Assembly: GCF_001511835.1 (NCBI RefSeq)
Contig: NZ_LN997848.1
Location: 992,001-1,056,000 of the forward strand
DNA: 64,000 nt
From: Magnetospirillum sp. XM-1
GTDB taxonomy: Bacteria; Pseudomonadota; Alphaproteobacteria; Rhodospirillales; Magnetospirillaceae
Direction: 5' to 3'
The translations under genes were made by a program, and so were the position numbers. Each line of letters starts with the position of its first letter. Position 1 is the stretch's first letter. The notes under the pieces were generated by a model, which searched no databases, was not told the DNA's origin, and saw only the letters and a list, made by a program, of their open reading frames with translations. Shown here one piece after another: positions 9,764 to 19,761 of this stretch.

Positions 9764-10293
9764 GCCAGCATCTTCTCGATGACATCAACCGCCTGGGGGA
9801 GGTCGTCCACCACGTAATCGGCCTTGGTGCCCTCGACGAATTTGTGCCCGTGGCCGGTACGGACCAGGAAGCTCTTGGCGCCGACCGCATGGCCGATTTC
9901 CACGTCTACTTCCTTGTCGCCGATCATGAACGACTGGGCGGGGTCGAAATGGTGGTCGGCCACCGCTTGGGTCACCATGCCGGGCAGCGGCTTGCGGCAG
10001 GCGCAATCGTCGTCGGGGCCGTGGGGGCAAATGTAGAGCCCGTCGATCATGGCGCCTTCCGCTTCCAGCAGGCGGTACAGGCGGTCGTGAATCTCCTCCA
10101 GCCGGGTCAGGTCGAAATAGCCGCGCGCGATCCCCGACTGGTTGGTGACCACCACCACGCCGAGGCCCAGCATGTTCAGCCGGCGGATGGCGTTGCCCAC
10201 GCCGGGATAGAGCTCCAGCTGATCGGGATCGGACAGGTAATGTTTTTCGACGTTGATGGTGCCGTCGCGGTCGATGAGGACGAAGCGCTTCAT
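9745..10293 (-). CDS. gmhB: D,D-heptose 1,7-bisphosphate phosphatase
   Basis: A 182-residue HAD-superfamily phosphatase. The ATG at 10293 begins MKRFVLIDRDGTINVEKHYL, containing the DxDGT nucleophile motif. Motif II is VVTNQSGIARGYF and motif III lies near CRKPLPGMV. The zinc-binding cysteine loop CPHGPDDDCACRKP is characteristic of GmhB. Motif IV is FMIGDKEVDVE. It removes the C7 phosphate of heptose bisphosphate in ADP-heptose synthesis, supplying heptosyltransferases such as the one at 6198-7148. Its ATG overlaps the rsmB stop as ATGA, and its 3' end overlaps the GT4 start. Confidence 0.9.
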   Translation of the reverse strand: MKRFVLIDRDGTINVEKHYLSDPDQLELYPGVGNAIRRLNMLGLGVVVVTNQSGIARGYFDLTRLEEIHDRLYRLLEAEGAMIDGLYICPHGPDDDCACRKPLPGMVTQAVADHHFDPAQSFMIGDKEVDVEIGHAVGAKSFLVRTGHGHKFVEGTKADYVVDDLPQAVDVIEKMLACASFS

Positions 10294-11585
10294 GAAATCT
10301 TCTCCAAACGCGCGGCGAAGAATGCATCCATGCCGCCCTGCCCGGCAAGATGGCAGGGCAGGGTGCGCAGGTCGCCGTCGGCGGTGATCAGTTCCGCCAT
10401 GCCTCCCACCTCCTCGGGCCGGATGGGGATGCGCTTGAGCGGCGCGCCCTCGGCCAGCAGGGCGGCGATCTGCTCGGCGCCCTCTTCCGGCTCCAGCGAG
10501 CAGGTGCAATAGACCAGGGTGCCGCCCGGCTTCAGCATGGGGATGGCGGCCCGGAGCAGGCGGGCCTGCACTCCGGCCAGCTTCATCACCTCGGCGGGGG
10601 TCTTGTGCCGGGCCACGTCGGGATGGCGGCGCAGCGTGCCGGTGGCCGAGCAGGGGGCGTCCAGCAGAATGGCGTCGAAGGGCTGGGGCGGCGTCCAGGC
10701 CCCGGCATCGGCCTCGACCACCGTGGCGGACAGCCCCAGGCGCTTGAGGTTTTCGCCAAGGCGGACCAGACGCTTGCCCGATCTGTCGACGGCGGTGACC
10801 TGGGCGCCGGCGACGGCCAGCTGCAACGCCTTGCCGCCCGGCGCGGCGCACAGATCGGCGACGGATTTGCCCCGCACGTCGCCCAGCAGGCGGGCGGGCA
10901 GGGCGGCGGCGGCGTCCTGCACCCACCATGCGGCCTGGTCGAAGCCGGGCAGGGCGGCGATGGACCCGCCGGCGGCGCGGCGCAACGAGCCGGTGGGCAG
11001 GATTTCCGCTTCCAGCTTCTCGGCCCAGCCTTGGCCGTCGGCGGCGACGGTGATGTCCACCGGCGCCTCGGCCAGATGGGCGCTGGCGATGGCCCGCGCC
11101 GTCTCCTCGCCATAGGCCCGGACCCACGAGCGCCACAGCCATTCCGGCGTGTTGAGCAAGGCGGCGTCCTGGGCTTCGACCTTTTCGCGTCCCTCGCGGT
11201 CCAGGCGGCGCAGCACGGCGTTCAAAAGCTTGGCGAAGCCGGCCTGCGAGCCGCCCTTGACCAGATCCACCGTGGTGGAGATGGCGGCGTGGGGGGGCAT
11301 GTCCAGGAACAGCAACTGGCAGATGCCCAGCCGCAGAGCGTGCTCGGCCCAGGCGGCGCCGGCCCGCATGGGCTTTTCGACGCAATGGGCGATCAGATCG
11401 TCGATCTGGCCCAGGCGGCGCAAGCTGGTGCCCAGCAGCATGCGCACGAAGCCTCTGTCGCGCTCGTCCAGGCTGGCGAGGCGGGAATCGTCTAGAACCT
11501 CGTCGAGCAGGCGGCCCTTGTCGAGCACGGCGGACAGCAGATCGACGGCGATGGCGCGGGGCGTGGCGGGCGGGCGGCGTTTCAT
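10290..11585 (-). CDS. rsmB: 16S rRNA (cytosine-C5-967)-methyltransferase
   Basis: A 431-residue protein from the ATG at 11585. An in-frame ATG at 11621 would add 12 residues without family support, and MKRRPPATPRAIA fits the usual start. The N-terminal NusB-like domain covers about residues 1-140. The SAM-dependent domain shows DLCAAPGGKALQLA (motif I), ILLDAPCSATGTLRRHPD (motif IV with the PC cysteine), and YCTCSLEPEEG (the second, nucleophilic cysteine). It methylates C967 of 16S rRNA. A housekeeping gene coupled to gmhB by an ATGA overlap, it probably anchors the left boundary of this part of the locus. Confidence 0.92.
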   Translation of the reverse strand: MKRRPPATPRAIAVDLLSAVLDKGRLLDEVLDDSRLASLDERDRGFVRMLLGTSLRRLGQIDDLIAHCVEKPMRAGAAWAEHALRLGICQLLFLDMPPHAAISTTVDLVKGGSQAGFAKLLNAVLRRLDREGREKVEAQDAALLNTPEWLWRSWVRAYGEETARAIASAHLAEAPVDITVAADGQGWAEKLEAEILPTGSLRRAAGGSIAALPGFDQAAWWVQDAAAALPARLLGDVRGKSVADLCAAPGGKALQLAVAGAQVTAVDRSGKRLVRLGENLKRLGLSATVVEADAGAWTPPQPFDAILLDAPCSATGTLRRHPDVARHKTPAEVMKLAGVQARLLRAAIPMLKPGGTLVYCTCSLEPEEGAEQIAALLAEGAPLKRIPIRPEEVGGMAELITADGDLRTLPCHLAGQGGMDAFFAARLEKIS

Positions 11586-11692
11586 GGGGCAACCCTTACC
11601 CGATCCGGGGAATAAGGGCAATTGCCGGGCGGCTTGCGTGCCGTCCGGGGCTGGAGTACACGGGACCTGTATCAGTTGGGGATTCAGCCTCT

Positions 11693-13585
11693 ATGTGCGG
11701 TATCGCGGGCATCATCGCCGACAGGCCGGTGAACACCGGGGCGGTCGAAGCCATGACCGACCGGCTTGTCCATCGCGGTCCCGACGACGGGGGCTTGTGG
11801 TCCTCCGGCGGCGGCCATGCGGTGCTGGGGCATCGGCGGCTGTCCATCCTCGACACCAGTCCGGCCGGGCGCCAACCCATGGAGCGGGACGGGCTGGTCA
11901 TCGTCTTCAATGGCGAAATCTATAATTTCGTCGAGCTCAGGGCCGAACTGGCGGCGCTGGGCGAGGCGTTCCATGGCGGCAGCGACACCGAGGTGGTCCT
12001 GGCGGCCTATGGGCGGTGGGGCGCCGATTGCTTCGGCCGCTTCAACGGCATGTTCGCCATGGCGATCCTGGACACGCGGCGCCGGATCATGGTCTGCGCC
12101 CGCGACCGGTTCGGGGAAAAGCCGTTTCTGTTCGCCGCCCGGCCCGGCCTGTTCGCCTTCGCCTCGGAATACAAGGCGCTGCTGGCCCTGTCCGAGGTCG
12201 ACCGCGCCTTCAGCCTGTTGCCCCTGCTGCGTTTCGCCCATCGTCCGGCGACCGGGCTGGACGACGAGCGCGCCACCCTGTTTCCCGCCATCCTCCAATT
12301 GCTGCCGGGCGAACGCCTGACCCTCGACCTTGACGGCCTGAACTACCGGATCGACCGCTTCTGGACCTTGGAGCGCGATTCCGCCCTGGCCGGAATCGGC
12401 ATGGACGAGGCGGCGGCGCGGTTTCGGGACTTGCTGCGCGATTCGGTGCGCCTGCGGCTGCGTTCCGACGTTCCGGTGGGGTCCTGCCTTTCGGGCGGGC
12501 TGGATTCCGGCTCGATCATCATGCTGGCGCGAGGCCTGTTGGGCGAGGACGCGTCCTATCACGTCTTCACCGGCCGTTTCCCGGGAACCAGGGCCGATGA
12601 GTGGGAGTTTGCCCGCCACACGGCCGAGGCGGCGGGCGCGGCGGTCCATCAGGTCGAGCCCACCGCCGCCGGCCTGCTGGCCGACCTGCCCGATTTCCTG
12701 TGGGCCAACGAATTGCCGGTGGGCAGCGCCAGCCAGTACGCCCAGTACTGCGTTTTCCGGCTGGCCCGTGAGCAGGGCGTCACCGTGTTGCTGGACGGCC
12801 AGGGCGCCGACGAGATCCTGGGCGGCTACGAGCAGTATTTCGCCCGCTATCTGGCCGGACTGCCCATGGGGGAGCGCAGGGGCGAGGAGGCGGCCATCCG
12901 CGCCCGCTATCCCGGGGCGTTGGACAGTCCGCGCCAGGCCTTCTCCAAGGCCTTGCCGCCGCGCCTGCGCCACTGGCTGGCCTGCCGGAGCGGAGGGGGC
13001 AGCGACCTGCTGTTCGGCCTGACCTCCGATCTGGCCGTGCAGGTGGCCGAGGCCAACGCTTCGCCCTTGCCGTCGGTCGGCTGGTCGCCCCTGGCCGCCG
13101 AGCTGATGCGGGATTCGTTCAGCACGCATCTGCCGGTGCTGCTGCGCTATGGCGACCGCAATTCCATGGCGCATTCACGCGAGGTGCGGTTGCCGTTCTG
13201 CGACCATCGTATCGCCGAATTCGCCCTGTCGCTTGATCCCCGGCTCTTGATGGGGGACGCCCAGACCAAGCGGCTGCTGAGGGAAGCCATGAAGGGCATC
13301 CTGCCCGAACCGGTGCGGACCCGCTGGAACAAGCAGGGTTTCCTGCCGCCCCAGGACGCGTGGTTTGCCCAGGGACTGGTGGATGAGGCGGAGCGGGTGA
13401 TCGAGGATCCGTCCTTCGCCGCCGCCGGGTGCTGGAATGTCGGCTGGTGGCGCGGCGCCGTCCGGCGCTTCCGGGCGGGCCAGACCCATCTGGGTTGGGT
13501 GCTGTGGCGGCCGCTGATGGTCGAGTCCTGGCGGCGCTGCTTCCTGGGCCGAATCGCCAAGGAAGCCTCCGTTTCGGCGTTCTAG
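11693..13585 (+). CDS. AsnB-type glutamine amidotransferase (asparagine synthetase family)
   Basis: A 630-residue class II amidotransferase. [12 protein letters not shown] starts with the Cys2 nucleophile of the glutaminase domain. The PP-loop of the synthetase domain is [17 protein letters not shown], and [16 protein letters not shown] is the second conserved block. Length and order match AsnB. In polysaccharide loci such paralogues often amidate uronic acids (WbpS-like) rather than make asparagine, and the nearby UDP-HexNAc dehydrogenase makes that the more attractive role here; this is inference. It is divergent from rsmB. Its TAG stop shares a CTAG palindrome with the stop of the convergent decarboxylase gene. 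Confidence 0.87.
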   Translation: MCGIAGIIADRPVNTGAVEAMTDRLVHRGPDDGGLWSSGGGHAVLGHRRLSILDTSPAGRQPMERDGLVIVFNGEIYNFVELRAELAALGEAFHGGSDTEVVLAAYGRWGADCFGRFNGMFAMAILDTRRRIMVCARDRFGEKPFLFAARPGLFAFASEYKALLALSEVDRAFSLLPLLRFAHRPATGLDDERATLFPAILQLLPGERLTLDLDGLNYRIDRFWTLERDSALAGIGMDEAAARFRDLLRDSVRLRLRSDVPVGSCLSGGLDSGSIIMLARGLLGEDASYHVFTGRFPGTRADEWEFARHTAEAAGAAVHQVEPTAAGLLADLPDFLWANELPVGSASQYAQYCVFRLAREQGVTVLLDGQGADEILGGYEQYFARYLAGLPMGERRGEEAAIRARYPGALDSPRQAFSKALPPRLRHWLACRSGGGSDLLFGLTSDLAVQVAEANASPLPSVGWSPLAAELMRDSFSTHLPVLLRYGDRNSMAHSREVRLPFCDHRIAEFALSLDPRLLMGDAQTKRLLREAMKGILPEPVRTRWNKQGFLPPQDAWFAQGLVDEAERVIEDPSFAAAGCWNVGWWRGAVRRFRAGQTHLGWVLWRPLMVESWRRCFLGRIAKEASVSAF

Positions 13586-14535
13586 CCGGCGATCTTGCCC
13601 TTGAAATAGGCGATGGTCTTTTCCAGGCCGGTTTCCAGCGCCACCTTGGGTTCCCAATCGTTCAGCACGGCCTTGGCCAGGGTGATGTCGGGCTTTCTTT
13701 GCATGGGATCGTCGGCGGGCAGGGGCTTGTAGATGATCTCGGACTTGGCGCCGGTCATCTTGACCACCAGCTCGGCCAGCTGGCGAATGGTCATCTCGCG
13801 CGGGTTGCCCAGGTTGATGGGGCCGGTGATGTCGTCGGGGCTGTTCATCAGGCGGATGAATCCCTCGATCAAATCGTCCACATAGCAGAACGAGCGGGTC
13901 TGGCTGCCGTCGCCGTAGAGCGTGATGGGCTGGCCCTGCAGCGCCTGCATGATGAAGTTGGACACCACGCGGCCGTCGTCGGGATGCATGCGCGGGCCAT
14001 AGGTGTTGAAGATGCGCGCCACCTTGATGCGCAGCTTGTGCTGGCGCCAGTAATCGAAGAACAGCGTCTCGGCGCAGCGCTTGCCCTCGTCGTAGCAGGC
14101 GCGCGGGCCGATGGGATTGACGTTGCCGCGATAGCTTTCCGGCTGGGGATGGACGTCGGGGTCGCCATAAACCTCGGAGGTGGAGGACTGGAAGATCTTC
14201 GCCCCCACGCGCTTGGCCAGGCCCAGCATGTTGATGGCGCCGTGCACGCTGGTCTTGGTGGTCTGGACGGGATCGCGCTGATAGTGGATGGGCGACGCCG
14301 GGCAGGCCAGGTTGAAGATCTCGTCCACCTCGACGTAAAGGGGGAAGGTGACGTCGTGGCGCATCATCTCGAAATAGGGATTGTCGAGCAGATGGGCGAT
14401 GTTGGCCTTGGTGCCGGTGAAGAAGTTGTCGACACACAGCACGTCGCAGCCTTCGGCCAGCAGCCGCTCGCAGAGGTGGGAGCCGAGGAACCCGGCGCCG
14501 CCGGTGACCAGAACCCGCTTGCGATCATACTTCAT
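13582..14535 (-). CDS. uxs: UDP-glucuronate decarboxylase (UDP-xylose synthase)
   Basis: A 317-residue extended SDR that is very close to UXS in length and motifs: [19 protein letters not shown] for NAD binding, [13 protein letters not shown], the STSEVYGDP serine, and [13 protein letters not shown] with the Y-x3-K pair. [20 protein letters not shown] is diagnostic of the family. It oxidises and decarboxylates UDP-glucuronate to UDP-xylose (or the 4-keto pentose), giving a pentose for the surface glycan. GGGGA upstream of the ATG is a good ribosome binding site. It is convergent with the AsnB gene, the two overlapping by 4 bases. Confidence 0.92.
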   Translation of the reverse strand: MKYDRKRVLVTGGAGFLGSHLCERLLAEGCDVLCVDNFFTGTKANIAHLLDNPYFEMMRHDVTFPLYVEVDEIFNLACPASPIHYQRDPVQTTKTSVHGAINMLGLAKRVGAKIFQSSTSEVYGDPDVHPQPESYRGNVNPIGPRACYDEGKRCAETLFFDYWRQHKLRIKVARIFNTYGPRMHPDDGRVVSNFIMQALQGQPITLYGDGSQTRSFCYVDDLIEGFIRLMNSPDDITGPINLGNPREMTIRQLAELVVKMTGAKSEIIYKPLPADDPMQRKPDITLAKAVLNDWEPKVALETGLEKTIAYFKGKIAG

Positions 14536-14684
14536 GACGTCCCCTTTCCGCTCTTTCGCGGCTTGAAGCCCTTATACCAGATCCCACTGATCGCAACCGA
14601 TCACTGGGATCGCCCTCAGTCGGCGGGCGGGCGCGGGCGCCCTTGCCTCCCGCCGCATAAGCGGCGCGGCCCTTTGGGCCTAAC

Positions 14685-15725
14685 CTATCCCAACCGTCCG
14701 ATACGCTCGAACTCGGCCGCCGCCTGATCCCAGCGCCAGGCGCGCTGCCGTTCCAGGCAGGCGTGGTGTAGGCGCCGCCACAGCGCGTCGTCGCCGAGGA
14801 TGGCCACAGCATGACGCACAAAGGTTTCATCATCCTTCACGCAATAGCCGGTCTCGCCCTCGATCACCCGCTCGTTCATGCAGGCGATGTCGCCCAGCAC
14901 GGCGGGCACGCCCATGGCCTGGGCCTCGGCCACCGCCGAGCAGAAGGTCTCGCCGATGTCGCCGCGATAAAGCAGCGCACGGGCGGCGGCCAGCTCGCCG
15001 ACCAGCTGGGTCTTCGGCACGGGTCCGCGCAGGATCACGCCCTGGGCGGCCATGGCGGCGGCCTTGTCCAGCACCACCCCCATGCGGTCCGCCTTGGCCG
15101 CTCCGGCCGCGCCGTAGGTAGCGGTGCCGGCGAAGACGTGCAGCTCGGCATTGGGCACCAATGGGCGGATGCGCCGCTCCCACAGATCCAGCAGCCAGTC
15201 CAGGCTCCGCATGGGATTGGAGGTGAAGACCACGCGGGGCGGCGGCGGCTCGGCGCGTTCTGTGGCGTGGCAGAACAGGTCGGTCAGGCCATAGGGTACG
15301 GTTTCCCGCCCGCCGGCCATGGCGAAGGAAGGATAGGTGGAGGCGTGGCTGGCCCCCGAAAAGACGATCACCGGCAGGCGCAACGCCAGCTTCCACTGAT
15401 AGCGCCACTTCATCAGATAGCCGGCGGGATTGTGAATCCAGAAGATGGTGCGCCGGGCGCCGGGGCACAGGCGGATCAGCTTGTCGCCGCGATTGGCGAT
15501 GTAGAGATCGGCGCTATCGGGCACGCCCTTTGACAGCGGCCGCCAGGTGACGCCCCGGTGGACGCGTTCGCCCTCGCACTTGTTGCAGACCAGCACGTCG
15601 TGGCCGCGCGCGGCAAGGGCGTTGGCCATCTCGATGAACGAGGTCTCGGCCCCGCCAAGCGGCCGCTCCTCCAGTGTCGCGCCGTCGAAGGTGATGCCGT
15701 CGTCGGTCATGACGATGCGGGCCAT
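14685..15725 (-). CDS. Glycosyltransferase family 4/1
   Basis: A 346-residue GT-B enzyme. The start contains PLGGAETSFIEMANALAARG, the acceptor-side glycine motif of GT4. The donor side shows VVFTSNPMRSLDWLLDLWE, and the E-x7-E-like site falls in YRGDIGETFCSAVAEAQAMG. Such enzymes add a hexose to a lipid-linked or core glycan. It lies 5 bases from the GT2 gene upstream and 149 bases from uxs. That gap holds GC-rich inverted sequence but no recognisable gene. Confidence 0.85.
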   Translation of the reverse strand: MARIVMTDDGITFDGATLEERPLGGAETSFIEMANALAARGHDVLVCNKCEGERVHRGVTWRPLSKGVPDSADLYIANRGDKLIRLCPGARRTIFWIHNPAGYLMKWRYQWKLALRLPVIVFSGASHASTYPSFAMAGGRETVPYGLTDLFCHATERAEPPPPRVVFTSNPMRSLDWLLDLWERRIRPLVPNAELHVFAGTATYGAAGAAKADRMGVVLDKAAAMAAQGVILRGPVPKTQLVGELAAARALLYRGDIGETFCSAVAEAQAMGVPAVLGDIACMNERVIEGETGYCVKDDETFVRHAVAILGDDALWRRLHHACLERQRAWRWDQAAAEFERIGRLG

Positions 15726-15730
15726 GGGCG

Positions 15731-16486
15731 CTATTCCTTCTCGTACTTTGCTTTGAAGTGGGACAGCAGGGGATAGAGCCCGGCGCAGATGGCGATGATC
15801 AGGCCGTAGCCGCCTTCACGCCAGCCGCCGCGCCGCACATAGCATTTGAAGAAGCGCGAGACCAGCCGGCGAATGTTGGACGCCGTCGAGCCCCAGGTCT
15901 CGCCCCGGTCGCGCAGGTCGCGGGCCTTGGCGGTGGAATAGGAATCCAGCCGCCGGATCATGTCCGAGATATTCTTGTCCACGTAATGCTGCAGCCGGTT
16001 GTGCAGCATGGGCCCCTTCTTGCCCCGCCAAACCAGCGAGGGATGGACGCGGTCACGGCCCCAGGTCTTGGCATTCTTCCTGAACAGGCCGGGATAGGCG
16101 GCCTTGCCGTAGGAAGCGCCCCAGCCGTGGCGGACCAGACGCTCGCCGATGTAATTGTCCACCGGGATTTCGTGCCAGTCGAAGGACGTGGCGGCGATGG
16201 TGCGGCGAATCTCCTCGGCCAAGGCGGGGGGCACGTGCTCGTCGGCGTCCACCTCCAGCACCCATTCGGTGTCGCAGGCGGCAATGCCGGTGTTGCGGCG
16301 GTCGCCTTCCAGGTCCCAGCGCCCCTCGACGATCTTCGCTCCGAAGGCCAGCGCGATGTCCTTGGTTCCGTCGGTGCATTTGTCCAGCACCACCACCACC
16401 TTGTCCGCGAAGCGCAGCTTGTCCAGGCAGGCGGGCAGGCGCTTTTCCTCGTTGCAGACCACCACCAGGGCGGTGAGCGTGCTCAT
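15731..16486 (-). CDS. Glycosyltransferase family 2 (WaaE/KdtX-like)
   Basis: A 251-residue GT-A transferase beginning MSTLTALVVVCNEEKRLPAC. The DxD site is in LEVDADEHVPP and the DRRNTGIAACDTEWVL block is typical of the WaaE/KdtX (LPS core beta-1,4-glucosyltransferase) family. A hydrophobic stretch near the C-terminus (YGLIIAICAGLYPLL) could sit on the membrane. It follows the GT4 gene at 16572-17720 after an 85-base gap filled by a 22-base-arm inverted repeat, and runs into the next GT gene with 5 bases between. Confidence 0.86.
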   Translation of the reverse strand: MSTLTALVVVCNEEKRLPACLDKLRFADKVVVVLDKCTDGTKDIALAFGAKIVEGRWDLEGDRRNTGIAACDTEWVLEVDADEHVPPALAEEIRRTIAATSFDWHEIPVDNYIGERLVRHGWGASYGKAAYPGLFRKNAKTWGRDRVHPSLVWRGKKGPMLHNRLQHYVDKNISDMIRRLDSYSTAKARDLRDRGETWGSTASNIRRLVSRFFKCYVRRGGWREGGYGLIIAICAGLYPLLSHFKAKYEKE

Positions 16487-16494
16487 GGCGAAAT

Positions 16495-16556
16495 GCGGCC
16501 GGGACGGCCGCGCTCCTGGAACGGGGGGCGGTTTGGAGCGCGGGCGTCCCGCCCGC
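16495..16556. repeat. REP-like inverted repeat, copy 1
   Basis: An imperfect inverted repeat of two 22-base arms (16495-16516 and 16535-16556) around an 18-base loop. The right arm begins GGAGCGCGGGCGTCCCGC and is identical over 22 bases to the right arm of the hairpin downstream of thiC (56616-56637). The left arm has a few differences that largely keep the pairing. It lies between two minus-strand glycosyltransferase genes. It is seen directly; a role as a mobile REP-type element or mRNA stabiliser is inference. Confidence 0.8.
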
Positions 16557-16571
16557 AGATCATCCGGCGTC

Positions 16572-17720
16572 TCATGTCACCCCCTTGAAGCGGGGAAGGA
16601 TGCGTTTGCGGGCATGGGCCATGGCGGTGCGGTAGACCTCCAGCGTCTGGGCCATGCGGTTGTCGAAGCGCATGTCCTTTTCCGCCATGGACCGCGCGGC
16701 GGCGGCCATGCGCGCCGTCGTGCCGTGGTCGGTCATGACCAGGGCCATGGCCTCGGCCAGCCTTCCGGGATCGGCGGGGGGAACCAGCAGGCCGGTTTGG
16801 TGGTCCAGCACGATCTCGGGCACGCCGCCCACATTGCTGGCCACCACCGGCTTGCCCACCGCGAAGGCCTGGACGGCGACGCGGGGCTGCGCCTCGGTCA
16901 GAGAGGGAATCACCACCGCGTCGCCCATCTGCATCAGTTCCGAGACGTCGTCGCGATAGCCGGTGAACACCACCTGTCCGGCCAGCCCGGCCGCGCTCAA
17001 CTGCGCGTGCAGGCCGCGCTCGTAATCGGCGCACTCCTTGGTGGCCGAGCCGACGATGGCCAGCCAGGGGGTAAGTCCTTTGTCCCGCAGCAGGGCCAGG
17101 GCGGCCAGCAGATGGTCCTGGCCCTTGTCGGGGCGGATCATGCCGACGCAGACCCAGGCATAGGCGTCCTCGGGAAGGCCCAACTCCGCCCGTAGTTTGG
17201 CACGGGTGGCGATGGGATCGGGCAGGTCGAAGAAGCGTTCGTCGGCCCAGCCGCCGATGGAGACCGAGCGCTTGGGATCGGCCAGCCCGATTCCCAGCAA
17301 TTGGCTCCGGGTGCATTCGGCCACGGTGATGATGTGGTCGGCGCCCAGCCGCCATTGGGCGCGGCGGATCATGCCGCCCTTCAAGGGTTGGTTGACGTGG
17401 CGCGAGCGCACCACCGCCACTAGGTCGAGGCAGGCGCACGCGGTCTTGGCGTCGCGGGTCACGTGGGTGTCCACCACCTCGACCCGCTTCTCGATCAGCA
17501 GCTTGCGCAATGCACGGATGGTGGCGGGCTTCCAGGGGCGGTCGAAATCGAAGTCGATCACCGGCAGGCCGGCGGCCTGGGCGCGCTTGAAGGATTCGCC
17601 GTCCGCCGGCGAGGCCAGCCAGACGTCATGGCCGTGGGTCTTCAGCCAGCGCACCTGCTCGATGGTGCGATGCTCCATGCCGCCCCAATTGCGTCCCGGA
17701 ATGGTGTGGAGAATGCGCAA
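16572..17720 (-). CDS. Glycosyltransferase family 4
   Basis: A 382-residue GT-B protein. The TTG at 17720 is chosen as start because GAGGG lies about 8 bases upstream and the protein then begins LRILHTIPGRNWGGMEHRT, the normal position for this motif; no ATG or GTG lies close by. The donor domain shows WVCVGMIRPDKGQDHLLAAL and IPSLTEAQPRVAVQAFAVGK, followed by NVGGVPEIVLDHQTGLLVPP, all classic GT4 signatures. It starts 15 bases after the deacetylase gene, so the two are probably cotranscribed. Confidence 0.87.
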   Translation of the reverse strand: MRILHTIPGRNWGGMEHRTIEQVRWLKTHGHDVWLASPADGESFKRAQAAGLPVIDFDFDRPWKPATIRALRKLLIEKRVEVVDTHVTRDAKTACACLDLVAVVRSRHVNQPLKGGMIRRAQWRLGADHIITVAECTRSQLLGIGLADPKRSVSIGGWADERFFDLPDPIATRAKLRAELGLPEDAYAWVCVGMIRPDKGQDHLLAALALLRDKGLTPWLAIVGSATKECADYERGLHAQLSAAGLAGQVVFTGYRDDVSELMQMGDAVVIPSLTEAQPRVAVQAFAVGKPVVASNVGGVPEIVLDHQTGLLVPPADPGRLAEAMALVMTDHGTTARMAAAARSMAEKDMRFDNRMAQTLEVYRTAMAHARKRILPRFKGVT

Positions 17721-17734
17721 GGACCGTCCCTCTT

Positions 17735-18466
17735 TCAGGCCAGGATGAAGCGTTGCCACCACGCCTGGGGCGGCGGCGGCGGCAGGGTGACCGAGCGCAA
17801 GGACCGCTGGGCGAGACCTTCCAGCAGCAGGCGCAACATGGTGACGGTGACGGCGGGCTTGAACTGGGAACCGGGGCGCTCGTTGATGGGCTGGTCGTGC
17901 ATGAGCAGGATGCCGCCCGCAAGGCGCGGATCGGCCAGCAGGCGCTCCACGTCTTTGCGGCATTCCGCTTCCACGTCGTCGGCGGAAGTGCAGCGGGTGG
18001 CCGTCATGTGGTCCTCGGTGCTGGGGCCCCAATGGACCAGGGCGCAGCCGGGGCGCCACCTGGCCAGGGCCCGGTGGATGCGGGCCGAGCGCCGCCCGCC
18101 GTTATAGGGCAGCCGCACCAGATAGGGCTGAGGCGTGGGACGGTGGACGGAAAGCAGCGCCTCACAGCGCTCCATGTCGTCGAGCAAGCGCGACGTGGGC
18201 TCGCGGTCGAGGCGGACGTGGTCCCAGCCATGGGCGTAGACGGCATGGCCGCGCCTGACGGTCTCGGCGATCAGATCGGGCGCATCGGCGGCGCGACAGC
18301 CGCTCATGAAGAAGGTGGCCTTGGCCCCGAAGTGGTCCAGAAGGTCGAGCATGGCCGGGGTGGTGTCGGGCATGGGGGCGTCGTCGATGGTGATCGCCAC
18401 CGTTCCCCTATCGGCCATCTGCCGCATCATCGGCCGCCAGGCCCCCAGTGACCAGGAAATCCGCAA
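17735..18466 (-). CDS. Polysaccharide deacetylase (NodB-like)
   Basis: A 243-residue NodB-homology protein. The motifs in order are VAITIDDAP (TxDD, catalytic Asp and metal Asp), HAVYAHGWDH (metal-binding His pair), RLPYNGG (the R-x-P-x-N variant) and ILLMHDQP (final His). It probably removes N-acetyl or O-acetyl groups from a glycan. No signal peptide is seen, so it may act on a lipid-linked intermediate in the cytoplasm. The start is uncertain: TTG at 18466, or an ATG at 18430. Confidence 0.82.
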   Translation of the reverse strand: MRISWSLGAWRPMMRQMADRGTVAITIDDAPMPDTTPAMLDLLDHFGAKATFFMSGCRAADAPDLIAETVRRGHAVYAHGWDHVRLDREPTSRLLDDMERCEALLSVHRPTPQPYLVRLPYNGGRRSARIHRALARWRPGCALVHWGPSTEDHMTATRCTSADDVEAECRKDVERLLADPRLAGGILLMHDQPINERPGSQFKPAVTVTMLRLLLEGLAQRSLRSVTLPPPPPQAWWQRFILA

Positions 18467-18531
18467 ATTCGTCCCTTTGCCCTTTGCCCCTTGAGGGAAG
18501 TATCAGGAATTGTTCGTCCCGAACAGTGCGA

Positions 18532-19761
18532 TCATGGGGCGGCCTTGCGCGCCGTCGCCTGGCGGCAGTGGCGTTTCAGGTCCTTGGCGCCGCCGCCCTC
18601 GGCGACGGCGCGGGCCAGGCCGTCCGGGTCCTCGGCCACCAGGCCGGAGCTGACCTCGATGCCGTAGGTGAACAGGCGGTCGGTCAAGGGCGCTCCGGGG
18701 CCCACCAGCGCCACCCGGGCGAAGCGGGCCAGGCGCAACAGGCCGGGCAGCGAGCGGTTGGCCAGCGTCGAGGCGGTGATGATGGCGGCTTCGGCCGCCG
18801 GCAGCAGCCATTCCGCCGCCTGTTCCGGGTACTGGCCGGGCGCCGGCTTGCGGTCGATGACCTTGGCGCCGGGCAGGCGGTCATGGATGCCGGGGAAGGC
18901 GCCGATCACCACGGTGCCGCCGCCCTTGGCCCCGAAGCTTTCCAGGCCGTTGCCGTCGGGAAGCCGAAGGTCGGAGCGGTTGTAATGGGCGTTGCAGGCG
19001 GCCATGCCTAAGGCCTGATCGAAGGGATCGGTGGAATGGACCAGCCCGGCCAGGGCCTTCAGCCCCCCTTGGGTGCGCTTGCCGGCATGGCTGGTGGCGT
19101 TGCAGCCGGGCGTGCCGCGTTCCGGCGTCTGGGCCAGCCCGATGCCGGTGGCCGTCTCCACCATGGTCCAGTTGAGGCCGACCACCACCCGCTTGACGGG
19201 GCAATCCTCGACGCCGTTGGCGAGGTCGGCGTAAAGCCGTCCCGGCCCCCACCAGCGCCACAGCGCCGCCATGCTGGGCGCGATCAGTTCGGTCTGGCCG
19301 CCGGTGAATTCGGTCCATTCCTCGATCAGCACGCCCGGCACGGCGGTCAGCACCGGCACGCCCTCGGCCACGGCGGCCAGCATGTCGCCGGCCAGGCCCT
19401 CGCCCTCCATCTCGGACTTGGAGAACTTGTTGATGAACAGCAGGTCGGCATGGCTTTCGATGGCCCGGCGCACCGAGCCCGAGGCCTCGGCCAGGGCCTG
19501 GGAATCCAGGATGCAGGCCTTCGACGCCTTGCCCAGGCTCTGGCCGATGGAAAGTTTGCGGCCGGTGTCGATCTCGGTCACCGTCATGTCGGTCTTGCGG
19601 CCGGTCTCGTCGCGAGCCGTGTCCTGCAGCAATCCCCCCAGGCGGAAGCCGCGCGCCGCCAGTTCGGCGGCGAAATCGGCCAGCAGCTTCTCCGGCGGCT
19701 TGCCGGGCGGGTAGATCACCGCGCCGATGGCCGGCTGGCTGGATTGGGGGGACGGGGACAT
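18532..19761 (-). CDS. DUF2478-DUF364 fusion, possible metal-cofactor protein
   Basis: A 409-residue fusion. The N-terminal about 170 residues match the DUF2478 pattern, a nucleoside-triphosphatase-like protein ([41 protein letters not shown]). Residues about 180-400 resemble the DUF4213/DUF364 putative heavy-metal chelation fold, with [20 protein letters not shown], the AACNAHYN motif and [18 protein letters not shown]2478 genes often lie near molybdenum genes, and here the gene is divergent from moaA across 115 bases. A molybdenum or metal-handling role is therefore plausible but unproven. The ATG at 19761 is used. Confidence 0.72.
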   Translation of the reverse strand: MSPSPQSSQPAIGAVIYPPGKPPEKLLADFAAELAARGFRLGGLLQDTARDETGRKTDMTVTEIDTGRKLSIGQSLGKASKACILDSQALAEASGSVRRAIESHADLLFINKFSKSEMEGEGLAGDMLAAVAEGVPVLTAVPGVLIEEWTEFTGGQTELIAPSMAALWRWWGPGRLYADLANGVEDCPVKRVVVGLNWTMVETATGIGLAQTPERGTPGCNATSHAGKRTQGGLKALAGLVHSTDPFDQALGMAACNAHYNRSDLRLPDGNGLESFGAKGGGTVVIGAFPGIHDRLPGAKVIDRKPAPGQYPEQAAEWLLPAAEAAIITASTLANRSLPGLLRLARFARVALVGPGAPLTDRLFTYGIEVSSGLVAEDPDGLARAVAEGGGAKDLKRHCRQATARKAAP

